From contig CAJAVE010000393.1 of the NCBI GenBank assembly GCA_903945325.1, positions 1 to 35,556 on the forward strand: a stretch of DNA of 35,556 nucleotides, read 5' to 3'. The stretch is from an uncultured beta proteobacterium (GTDB taxonomy: Bacteria; Pseudomonadota; Gammaproteobacteria; Burkholderiales; Burkholderiaceae_C). Position 1 is the first letter of the stretch, and the number at the start of each line of letters is the position of its first letter. Shown in pieces: positions 25,863 to 32,490 of the stretch. Below the pieces are notes generated by a model. The model did not search any database and was not told the origin of the DNA. It saw only the letters and a program-made list of their open reading frames with translations. A program made the translations under genes and the position numbers.

Positions 25863-26270
25863 ATGACCACGACACTTCTAGCCCTTCTGGGGTTTCTTTG
25901 TTGGACCCTTTTCCTGCTCGTGCTCATGGAGACTGTTCGCTCCAAGCTGGTTCTGACGGGCGAAGTTCCTGCCAACGGCTTCAACCCTGAGAACTCAAAT
26001 CTGTCGCCGTTCATGCAGCGCCTGGCGCGCGCGCATGCAAACTGCCTGGAGGGCTTGCCGCTCTTTGGCGGCTTTATGATTCTGGCGGTCATTGCAGGCA
26101 AATCGAGCATTACAGATCCATTGGCCTACGCGTTACTCGCCGCACGCATTGCCCAGTCGACCATTCACCTGGTATCCACATCGTCACTCGCTGTGACTGC
26201 AAGATTCACCGCCTTCGCGGTGCAAATGGGCATCGCCGTGTACTGGGCGATAAAGTTACATGCTGGATAG
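25863..26270 (+). CDS. MAPEG family membrane protein
   Basis: Product of 135 aa with four hydrophobic helices (LLALLGFLCWTLFLLVLMET, then FGGFMILAVIAG, LAYALLAARIAQSTIHLVST and FAVQMGIAVYWAIKL). The MAPEG loop motif is present: RAHANCLEGLPLF resembles the family's R-x-x-x-N-x-x-E-x-x-P glutathione-binding signature. Family members act on eicosanoids or conjugate glutathione in the membrane; the bacterial substrate is unknown. Inside the insertion that splits the ttr locus. Confidence 0.85.
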   Translation: MTTTLLALLGFLCWTLFLLVLMETVRSKLVLTGEVPANGFNPENSNLSPFMQRLARAHANCLEGLPLFGGFMILAVIAGKSSITDPLAYALLAARIAQSTIHLVSTSSLAVTARFTAFAVQMGIAVYWAIKLHAG

Positions 26271-26470
26271 CAGGGGCCGGGAGATGACCAACGCATCATC
26301 TCAACCATTGATCCGTTGCAAATGGCCTCATGGGCTGCCGATCATGCGTCCCCACTGGGCGAGCCGAGATAAAACCCTGGGCAGAGAATGCGCTACTCGC
26401 CGCGAAGCAGGACCCCACACCCAAAAATGATTGCGACATTCGGGCGTACCTGCTAGCGTCACCTGCAACA

Positions 26471-27691
26471 ATGAACCTACAACCCCCAACTGCAGTCACT
26501 GGGGCACGCCTGCATGCCCTGGACAACCTGCGCGCCATTTTGATGTGGCTGGGAATCGTCCTGCATGTGGTCGCCATCTATGGATTTGAGCCTTCGCCAA
26601 TCATCTGGCGCGATGAGAAGCGCACCGTGCTGGCAGACCTGCTGATGGCGGCCATCCACGCGTTTCGGATGCCGGCGTTCTTCATTCTGGCGGGGTTCTT
26701 TGCCATGCTGCTGGCCAAGTCGCGTGGCCCGGGCGGCTTGCTGCGCCACCGGCTGGCGCGCCTGGCGCTGCCGTTCGCCGTGTTCTGGCCGTTTCTTTGG
26801 GCGGCGTCAGGTCTTGCGGCGCTGGCTTTCCTGAACCGGATCGCGTTGGGTCACTGGGGGCTCGACATGGCCGTGATCGCCAACCTGCCGGTTCCCCAGG
26901 GGCCCAACACAATGCACCTGTGGTTTTTGTGGATGCTGCTGTGGTTCTGCGTGGCCACTTCGGTGCTGCTGCGCCTGCCGCGCGCGCGGTTCACGCCAGC
27001 AGCATCAGCGCTTGCCTGGCTTGCGCGCCAGCCCTGGGGGTTCGCGGTGCTCGCGCTGCCTTTGCTGGCCGCGGGCGCGAGCTACCCGCGCGGTTTTCTG
27101 GTGGCCTCTGGCGCATTCCTGCCGCCCTGGAATGAGTGGTTGCACAACGGGCTGTTCTTCGTCTTCGGGCTGATGCTGCATGGCCGCCAGACGGAGCTGT
27201 TTGCGCAGTTCCAGCGCCGCTGGGCGCTTTGTGCTGCGGCGGGGTTGCTGTTTTACTGGGGCACTGGCGTGGTGATGCACTTGCACGGGCCAGAGCTGCT
27301 GGGCGCTTACTTCTATCACTGCGCAGGTTGGCTGTGGAGCTTTGCCTGCATTGGCATGGCGCTCAAGTTCCTGCAGCCACGCCACGCCGTGCTGGGCTAC
27401 CTGTCAGACAGCGCTTATTGGGTCTACCTGCTGCACTTCCCTTTGACCATACTTTTTGGGGCCTTGCTGTACCAGCTGCCGTTGCCTGCATTGCTGAAAA
27501 TCGCACTAAACATCGCCGCCACCACGGTGATCTGCTTGGGCAGCTACCAACTGTTCGTGCGCCACACTTGGGTGAGCACGCTATTGAATGGCAAGCGGCA
27601 TCCGCAGTTGACACCGGCACTCACAATGTTGCAATCAATGCGCAGACGGCAAGCAACGGCCGATCACCACCAACACTTGGAACAAAAGTGA
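26471..27691 (+). CDS. Membrane acyltransferase (acyltransferase 3 family, OpgC-like)
   Basis: Integral membrane protein of 406 aa with about ten helices. The start at 26471 gives the family amino terminus RLHALDNLRAILMWLGIVLH, whose arginine and histidine positions are typical of acyltransferase-3 proteins. AFRMPAFFILAGFFAMLLAK is the second conserved block. The late block YLSDSAYWVYLLHFPLTILF is also characteristic. Proteins of this type add acyl or succinyl groups to membrane-derived glucans, exopolysaccharides or other envelope sugars. The acceptor cannot be inferred. Its stop overlaps the GTG start of the VOC gene (GTGA at 27688), so the two are co-translated. Confidence 0.85.
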   Translation: MNLQPPTAVTGARLHALDNLRAILMWLGIVLHVVAIYGFEPSPIIWRDEKRTVLADLLMAAIHAFRMPAFFILAGFFAMLLAKSRGPGGLLRHRLARLALPFAVFWPFLWAASGLAALAFLNRIALGHWGLDMAVIANLPVPQGPNTMHLWFLWMLLWFCVATSVLLRLPRARFTPAASALAWLARQPWGFAVLALPLLAAGASYPRGFLVASGAFLPPWNEWLHNGLFFVFGLMLHGRQTELFAQFQRRWALCAAAGLLFYWGTGVVMHLHGPELLGAYFYHCAGWLWSFACIGMALKFLQPRHAVLGYLSDSAYWVYLLHFPLTILFGALLYQLPLPALLKIALNIAATTVICLGSYQLFVRHTWVSTLLNGKRHPQLTPALTMLQSMRRRQATADHHQHLEQK

Positions 27692-28092
27692 CTCAATCGA
27701 TTGGACTTGTTTCCGTTTTGGTGCGGGATTACGACGAAGCCATCGCCTTCTACGTCGATGTCTTGGGATTTGATCTCATCGAAGACACCCCACTACCAGC
27801 AGAAAACAAACGCTGGGTTGTTGTCGCACCAGCAAGTTCTTCAGGCGCCCGGCTCTTGCTGGCAAAAGCGTCAGGCGGCTACCAGGCACCATTCATTGGC
27901 AACCAAACGGGTGGCCGCGTTTTCCTGTTCCTCTACACGGATGACTTTGAAAGGGATTACGCCAAGTACCAAAGCCGCGGCGTCAAATTTGTTCGGGACA
28001 AGGTGCTGGCGCCTTACGGAACAGTGGCTGTCTTTCAAGACCTCTACGGGAACCAGTGGGACCTCATCCAGTTGCAACTTCAGTCAAGGTGA
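27688..28092 (+). CDS. VOC (glyoxalase/bleomycin-resistance) superfamily protein
   Basis: Product of 134 aa, GTG start overlapping the acyltransferase stop by 4 bp. It shows the beta-alpha-beta-beta-beta pairs of the vicinal oxygen chelate fold: IGLVSVLVRDYDEAIAFYVD, VLGFDLIEDTPL, GGRVFLFLYTDDFERDYAKY, then GTVAVFQDLYGNQWDLIQL. That last block with the final Asp-Gly/Asn-Trp element is typical of the carboxy half. It is probably a small metal-dependent isomerase, dioxygenase or antibiotic-binding protein; the substrate is unknown. Confidence 0.87.
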   Translation: MTQSIGLVSVLVRDYDEAIAFYVDVLGFDLIEDTPLPAENKRWVVVAPASSSGARLLLAKASGGYQAPFIGNQTGGRVFLFLYTDDFERDYAKYQSRGVKFVRDKVLAPYGTVAVFQDLYGNQWDLIQLQLQSR

Positions 28093-28379
28093 TGCCAGTT
28101 GATTACTACCAAATAAATAGCAAACTATTGATATTTGACGGAGACTTCGGTCACATTTAAATGCCTCAAAAGTGACCCGCTGACCTGCCCGAGTGCCACT
28201 GTATGCCCTGACTCGCCCATCGGCTAAGAAGAGGCCGAACCGGATTCAGCGCGCCACGCCAACCCCTTCAACATCGGGTCGCTCAACGCAAAACCCCAAT
28301 CGACCAGCGCCAGTCCCCCGCCTTCGCCTCGACCAACCGGGGGGCCAGCGATCTCGCTGGTCGTCCTTGAGAAACGCGT
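28093..28379. other. Intergenic/degenerate region before the higBA remnant
   Basis: No intact gene. The last part (28340-28379) may be the scrambled 3' portion of higB, since its in-frame end continues into the HigB tail at 28380. GTCACATTTAAATGCC ... AAAAGTGACCC near 28150 resembles an insertion-sequence end, but this is not firm. Confidence 0.35.
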
Positions 28380-28406
28380 GACGTTGAAATTGTTGATTAC
28401 CACTGA
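28380..28406 (+). pseudogene. HigB toxin gene, extreme 3' end
   Basis: Codons D-V-E-I-V-D-Y-H-stop end at 28406. DVEIVDYH is the characteristic tail of RelE-like HigB toxins, and the stop lies 12 bp before the higA start, the normal higBA spacing. Upstream in frame is a TGA (28368) and no HigB body is readable, so the toxin is destroyed. Confidence 0.65.
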
Positions 28407-28418
28407 AGGAGTAGAGCC

Positions 28419-28583
28419 ATGGAAGCCATTGCCAACGGAATGCGCCCGATTCACCCCGGCGAGGTGCTGCGCGAAGAGTTTTTGCAGCCCATGGGCATGA
28501 CCGCTCACGCGCTGGCTATGGCGCTGCAAGTGCCCGCGCCGCGCAACGATGGCGGGCGTGCTGGCGCGCATTGTTTCGCGTGA
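28419..28583 (+). pseudogene. HigA-type antitoxin gene, truncated
   Basis: Opens with a good ribosome site (GAAGGAGTAGAGCC) and reads MRPIHPGEVLREEFLQPMGM from residue 8, then TAHALAMALQVPAPR. This is the start of the HigA/XRE antitoxin domain. After PAPR the family sequence (usually INDI...R.ISADTALRL) is lost and 12 unrelated residues lead to TGA at 28581. The helix-turn-helix is cut in half, so it cannot act as antitoxin or repressor. Confidence 0.8.
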
Positions 28584-28680
28584 GGATGCTGGCGAAGTTG
28601 CTCACGGCTGAGTCTCCTGCGGGAACAGCGAGACGCAGCGTGAATGGGGACACACCATCACCATGGATGAGGATGTGAAG

Positions 28681-28766
28681 CCGGACGACGCACACCGCTT
28701 GCAAGTCAAGATGGGCGATCTCGTCGAGATCAGCACACCGGGCGGTAGTCTGAAAGCCCGGATCTA
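28681..28766 (+). pseudogene. Duplicated 3' end of ttrA with 252-bp internal deletion
   Basis: Positions 28681-28757 equal ttrA 22817-22893 with 3 differences in 77 bases. From 28750 the sequence equals 23146-23162, which spans the ttrA stop (17 of 17 bases). The two matches overlap in CTGAAAGC. So this is a second copy of the ttrA 3' end in which 22894-23145 has been removed between two CTGAAAGC microhomologies. Its last three bases (CTA) are also the stop codon of ttrR on the other strand. Confidence 0.93.
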
Positions 28767-29396
28767 GTCCAATGCTGCCGGATTGACCCGCAACATGAGG
28801 CGGGCCAGCTCGGCGGCGGAGGACACCCCGGCCTTTTCCATCACATGCTGGCGATGAATATGCACGGTCTTCTCGCTGATGTTCAATTGCGTTGCAATCT
28901 GTTTATTCGGCTGTCCTTGCGCCACCAACTGGGCCACCTCCCGCTCGCGGGGTGAGAACTGTGCCAGCATGGCCTGGGCAGCCTGGCGCCGACTGGCCTC
29001 ATCAATCGCCTCGGCGCTGTGGCGCATGGCTGCGGCCACCGCGTCAAGCAGCTTCTGGTCATTGAAGGGCTTCTCGATGAAGTCCAGTGCACCGGACTTC
29101 ATCGCCTGCACCGCCATCGAGACATCGGCATGCCCCGTCATGAAGAGTATCGGCACGGCAACACCGCGCTCGCGCAGCACCTGCTGCAATTCCAGACCAC
29201 TCATCGACGGCATGCGGATATCGAGCAACAGGCAGCAGGGCTGTGCCGGCGTCGCCACGACATCCAGAAACTCTTCAGCCGAGTCATGCAACTGAACGGT
29301 CCACCCCACTGAATCCAGCAGAAAACGCAGGGACCGGCGCAGACCAGGATCATCGTCGACCACATGGACGATGCAGGACTCAGGCTGGTAGTTCAT
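28764..29396 (-). CDS. ttrR: Tetrathionate response regulator TtrR
   Basis: FixJ/NarL-type response regulator, 210 aa from the ATG at 29396; the frame is open further upstream but only as antisense of ttrS. The receiver domain holds VHVVDDDPGLRRSLRFLLDS (acidic pair), the phosphoacceptor Asp in CLLLDIRMPSMSG, the threonine in ILFMTGHAD and the lysine in FIEKPFND. A LuxR-type helix-turn-helix follows at about residues 145-205 (LAQFSPREREVAQLVAQGQP, NKQIATQLNISEKTVHIHRQ). The start overlaps the 3' end of ttrS by 17 bp, so the pair is translationally coupled. It should activate ttrBCA when phosphorylated by TtrS. Its stop codon lies in sequence shared with the ttrA 3' end. Confidence 0.92.
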   Translation of the reverse strand: MNYQPESCIVHVVDDDPGLRRSLRFLLDSVGWTVQLHDSAEEFLDVVATPAQPCCLLLDIRMPSMSGLELQQVLRERGVAVPILFMTGHADVSMAVQAMKSGALDFIEKPFNDQKLLDAVAAAMRHSAEAIDEASRRQAAQAMLAQFSPREREVAQLVAQGQPNKQIATQLNISEKTVHIHRQHVMEKAGVSSAAELARLMLRVNPAALD

Positions 29397-31146
29397 GGCA
29401 GGGAAGGGAGAATGAAAAACGCATGCCCGGGGCATCCTGGTTGGGTTCTGCCCAGAGTCTACCGCCGTGGGCTTCGATGATGGTCTTGCAGATTGGCAGG
29501 CCAAGGCCAAGGCCATCCGGCTTGGTCGTAAAGAAGGGTTCGAACAGGTGGGGCAACTGCGCGGCATCGAGTCCAACCCCCTGATCAATCACATGCACGG
29601 CAACGCGGCTGTCCTGCCGCTCAATCACGATGCGCAGGTTTTGCCGCTCGCTCGGCAAATCCCGATTGGCATCCATCGCATTCTTGATCAGGTTAAGGAA
29701 CACTTGCTGCAGCTGTGCGCCATCGGCCAGCACCTGACAGTTGCCTGGCAGGCGATCTTCAATAACGACCTCGGGTGCGCGCGCCAGCATTCCGACAATC
29801 AGGCGCCGCGCCTCCTCGGCGATCCCTGCCATGTCAGCCACTTCGCGGGTTGCGATACGCTTGCGCGCAAAGTGACGGATGCGCTGCACGATGCCGCCAG
29901 CCCGCTCTGCCTCTCTGGCAATCTCGTTGGATGCTTCGGTGATCGCTTGTGCCGTCAGGGTGCCACTTTCCTGGCGGCGCAAGACCGTGCGCGCATAGGT
30001 GCCGATGGTCGTCAGGGGCTGGTTGAGTTCGTGTGCAAGATTGCCTGAAAGCTCCCCCAGCACCGAAAGTCGCGACAAATGCTCCATCTGCTCCTGACTT
30101 TCGCGCGTTTTTGCTTCTGCCTGATCGCGTGCGGCAAGTGAGTCCCGCAACTCGGCCGTGCGGCGCTGCACCTGATGCTCGACACGCACCGTATGAACGA
30201 TCCACCCGGTCAAAACGGCCAGCAACCCCAGCAGCCATGGCCAGAAACGCCGAGCCAGGCCTTCCGGCGTGATCTCGCGCAAGTAGGCATACGGGCCAAT
30301 GCGCAGTTCGCGAAACAGGTCGTGCACGGGCTGGTAATCGGCTGGCACGGACCAGCTCATGCCGTCTGATTCAGGCATGGCAAGCAGGGCCATGGCAACG
30401 GCTTTGGCCAGCACCGGATCGGTCTGCCGGGTTACGGCAATCGGCCAGTTCGGGTACAGGCGGGTCGATAACGCGCACGGCAAATCCGGGTCCTGTCGCC
30501 CCGACAGCACACGAAAATCCTCAAGCCGGATTTTCCCCAGACTGGCCATCTGCTCGGGCAGACAGGTGCGCACGATGCCGGCATCCACTTCGCCACGCTG
30601 CACCGCCTCCACGATCCGGTTCATCGGCAGTCCAACAAAGCGGATTTCCTTGAGGTCAGACTCCGCGTCGATACCCTGGCCCAGCATTTCCCGAGCGGCC
30701 ACCAGGTAGCCACCAAAAGCTTCCGGGGCAACCGCGGCGACCCGCTTTCCCGCAAGATCAGCCAACACACGGAGCTTGGTCTGGTCCGCTCTGGCCAGCA
30801 CCACCGAGCCAAGGGCGCGTGCCGGATGGCTCTCTTGGGTGTCGAGCGTGGCAATCCGGCTGATGCCAAATTCGGCTTCCATGGTCACGTAATAGCCCGG
30901 GTTGGTAATCACCAGATCGACCCGATGCCCGGCAATGGCCAGGCGCAGGCCAGCAGCATCATATTGATCAAGGCGAAATTGATGTGCAGGCAAAGCCTGA
31001 TTCAGGTAGCGGATGACGGGTGACCAATCAGAAGCTGCGGCCCGCTCGCCCTGGAAGGCGAAAACGCCAATGGCCACCTCCCCACCGAATACCCTGGAAG
31101 CCATCAAAAGAACCAGAGCAACAAAGTAAAACGATGGTTTTTTCAT
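29380..31146 (-). CDS. ttrS: Tetrathionate sensor histidine kinase TtrS
   Basis: Membrane sensor kinase, 588 aa. A signal/first membrane segment (FYFVALVLLMASRVFG) is followed by a PhnD-like periplasmic binding domain at about residues 24-285 (VAIGVFAFQGERAAASDWSP, LRLAIAGHRVDLVITNPGYY, IVEAVQRGEVDAGIVRTCLP), the expected tetrathionate-sensing part. The second membrane helix is at about 302-322 (RFWPWLLGLLAVLTGWIVHT). The HisKA domain carries the phosphorylated His in LSGNLAHELNQPLTTIGTYA. The HATPase domain has NLIKNAMDA (N box), VIDQGVGLD (G1) and FFTTKPDGLGLGLPI (F/G2). This domain architecture, rather than simple kinase similarity, identifies it as TtrS. It is transcribed with ttrR. Confidence 0.93.
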   Translation of the reverse strand: MKKPSFYFVALVLLMASRVFGGEVAIGVFAFQGERAAASDWSPVIRYLNQALPAHQFRLDQYDAAGLRLAIAGHRVDLVITNPGYYVTMEAEFGISRIATLDTQESHPARALGSVVLARADQTKLRVLADLAGKRVAAVAPEAFGGYLVAAREMLGQGIDAESDLKEIRFVGLPMNRIVEAVQRGEVDAGIVRTCLPEQMASLGKIRLEDFRVLSGRQDPDLPCALSTRLYPNWPIAVTRQTDPVLAKAVAMALLAMPESDGMSWSVPADYQPVHDLFRELRIGPYAYLREITPEGLARRFWPWLLGLLAVLTGWIVHTVRVEHQVQRRTAELRDSLAARDQAEAKTRESQEQMEHLSRLSVLGELSGNLAHELNQPLTTIGTYARTVLRRQESGTLTAQAITEASNEIAREAERAGGIVQRIRHFARKRIATREVADMAGIAEEARRLIVGMLARAPEVVIEDRLPGNCQVLADGAQLQQVFLNLIKNAMDANRDLPSERQNLRIVIERQDSRVAVHVIDQGVGLDAAQLPHLFEPFFTTKPDGLGLGLPICKTIIEAHGGRLWAEPNQDAPGMRFSFSLPCHELPA

Positions 31147-31198
31147 TGGCTAGTGACCAAATCGGCTTGCATGTTCAACAGCGAAGCAGCCAGTCCGG

Positions 31199-31615
31199 CT
31201 ACAACGAATACAGCTGCACAGGCAACCATTGGCGGTACAACTGAAAGTCGTTGTCGATGCTGAAAACAGGCAACTGGTGGTTGATGGACACGGCGCAGAT
31301 CAAAAAATCGGTGTTGGAGCCTTGCACACCATTCGCCCGGCAGGTATTGAAGGCTTCGGCCGCTTTCTCATAGTCCTGCAGGGTCAGGGGTACGTCGTCA
31401 AACGCCGTCAGCGTGCTTTTCAAAGCTTCAAACTGCGCTTGCGTTTTGATGCCGCAAAGAAGCTCTTGCCGAATCGCCCCCATCATCACGGCGCGGCCAT
31501 CACGCATCAGGTCAGCAAGCGCGGTGATGATGGCTTGCTGCTCGGCGCCAAACGGCAGGTTTTTGGGGCGGCGTAGCGCCAGCAACCAGACTGAGGTGTC
31601 AACCAGGACTTTCAT
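31199..31615 (-). CDS. vapC: VapC-type PIN-domain toxin
   Basis: Ribonuclease toxin of a type II toxin-antitoxin system, 138 aa. The PIN-domain acidic residues are at KVLVDTSVWLLAL (Asp6), GAIRQELLCGIKTQAQF (Glu), GVQGSNTDFLICAVS (Asp) and VFSIDNDFQLYRQW (Asp), so the metal site looks complete. The ATG at 31615 is 9 bp after the antitoxin stop. VapC enzymes cleave tRNA or rRNA; the target here is unknown. Confidence 0.92.
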   Translation of the reverse strand: MKVLVDTSVWLLALRRPKNLPFGAEQQAIITALADLMRDGRAVMMGAIRQELLCGIKTQAQFEALKSTLTAFDDVPLTLQDYEKAAEAFNTCRANGVQGSNTDFLICAVSINHQLPVFSIDNDFQLYRQWLPVQLYSL

Positions 31616-31624
31616 GGCACCTCG

Positions 31625-31855
31625 TCACACGGGCGTTGTTGAAATGCTGGCCGCGCGTGTGACGGCGCGTTGCGCTTTGGGGTCGTACGCATCGTCGTAC
31701 TCAACCGCGCCAAACATTTCCAGCAATTTCAACTGCTTGCGCCGCTGCACATACTCCTGTAACGCCTGCGTCACCACGTCCTTTTTGGTACGCAGGCCGC
31801 CGAGTTGGCGTGCTTCCTCGATCAAAGTGTCGTCCAGCGCTAAGTTCGTTGCCAT
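31625..31855 (-). CDS. vapB: VapB-type antitoxin
   Basis: Product of 76 aa upstream of vapC in the same unit. The amino terminus reads MATNLALDDTLIEEARQLGG, then LRTKKDVVTQALQEYVQRRK, a ribbon-helix-helix DNA-binding domain of the VapB_antitoxin type 2 class. The acidic tail (AVEYDDAYDPKAQ) would wrap the toxin. An AAAGGA stands 8 bases upstream of the ATG. A perfect inverted repeat 49 bp upstream of the start is a candidate site for autoregulation. Confidence 0.88.
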   Translation of the reverse strand: MATNLALDDTLIEEARQLGGLRTKKDVVTQALQEYVQRRKQLKLLEMFGAVEYDDAYDPKAQRAVTRAASISTTPV

Positions 31856-31903
31856 GATTGCGTCCTTTGTTGTCAGTCCAGATCACTTTTTACACATGAG
31901 TCG

Positions 31904-31919
31904 ACACATTTTAATGTGT
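31904..31919. promoter_or_regulatory. Inverted repeat upstream of vapBC, candidate operator
   Basis: ACACATT (31904-31910), two bases, then AATGTGT (31913-31919): a perfect 7-bp inverted repeat in front of vapB. A further ACACAT stands nearby at 31892. VapB/VapBC complexes typically bind such palindromes at their own promoter, so autoregulation is likely but not shown. Confidence 0.5.
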
Positions 31920-31997
31920 GAAGTTCAAGTACTGCAATCCATCCCAACGGATGCAGCGTTTAGGACAGCTCAGGAAAATACACGAGGTGCCAAAAAT

Positions 31998-32053
31998 TGC
32001 TATTAATAACGTAGCTGGCTACGCAGTAACGACGGGGGCTAGAGGCCGATTTT
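31998..32053 (+). repeat. Dispersed repeat, copy 2
   Basis: TGCTATTAATAACGTAGCTG followed by GCTACGCAGTAACGACGGGG and GCTAGAGGCCGATTTT, matching 17959-18014 over the whole 56 bp. Intergenic here, between vapB and the helix-hairpin-helix gene. Same orientation as copy 1. Confidence 0.8.
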
Positions 32054-32146
32054 ACTTAAGAATATCGACGTAAAAGGTGCTCTATATGTAGGCAAACGCT
32101 ATAGTGCAAACTAGCGCTTGCCCGCGCAACCAACCCAAACGCCGCC

Positions 32147-32437
32147 ATGCATCCCAACAAAGTTGACCGTACGCGCCTGCGCGCGCTGACCGACCTTCCC
32201 AATATTGGCCCCGCCTGCGCCCGGGATCTGCAGTTGCTGGGCATTCACACACCCGCCCAACTCGTCGGTCGCAACCCGTTTGAGATGTATGAGGCGCTGT
32301 GTGAGAAAACTTCTACGCGCCATGATCCGTGTGTGATCGATGTGTTTATGTCTGTGACCCGCTTCATGGCGGGTGAGGAACCGCGCGCGTGGTGGGACTA
32401 CACGCCAGAGCGCAAGCAACACCTCGCGCAGGGCTAG
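32147..32437 (+). CDS. Helix-hairpin-helix protein, Pathogenicity-locus (Cdd1) family
   Basis: Small protein of 96 aa. It carries a helix-hairpin-helix at LTDLPNIGPACARDLQLLGI, then HTPAQLVGRNPFEMYEALCE and the family's CVIDVFMSVTRFMAGEEPRA, followed by WWDYTPERK. This is the Cdd1-type (PF11731, Pathogenicity locus) domain; members may bind DNA or RNA, but no function is established. It is followed at 53 bp by the AAA/DUF4143 gene on the same strand. Confidence 0.85.
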   Translation: MHPNKVDRTRLRALTDLPNIGPACARDLQLLGIHTPAQLVGRNPFEMYEALCEKTSTRHDPCVIDVFMSVTRFMAGEEPRAWWDYTPERKQHLAQG

Positions 32438-32490
32438 CGGCAGATGATTACTGTCATAATTTCCATTCAATCTCCAAATACGAAGCATAT

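Noticed and set aside
28105..28140. Third copy of the 56-bp dispersed repeat in reverse orientation
   Set aside because: Only a short TAGCAAACTATTGATA-like similarity; the GCTAGAGG block is absent.
28145..28185. IS21-like terminal inverted repeat (TTTAAATGCC...AAAAGTGACCC)
   Set aside because: Only one end is seen and no istA/istB sequence; too little to claim an element.
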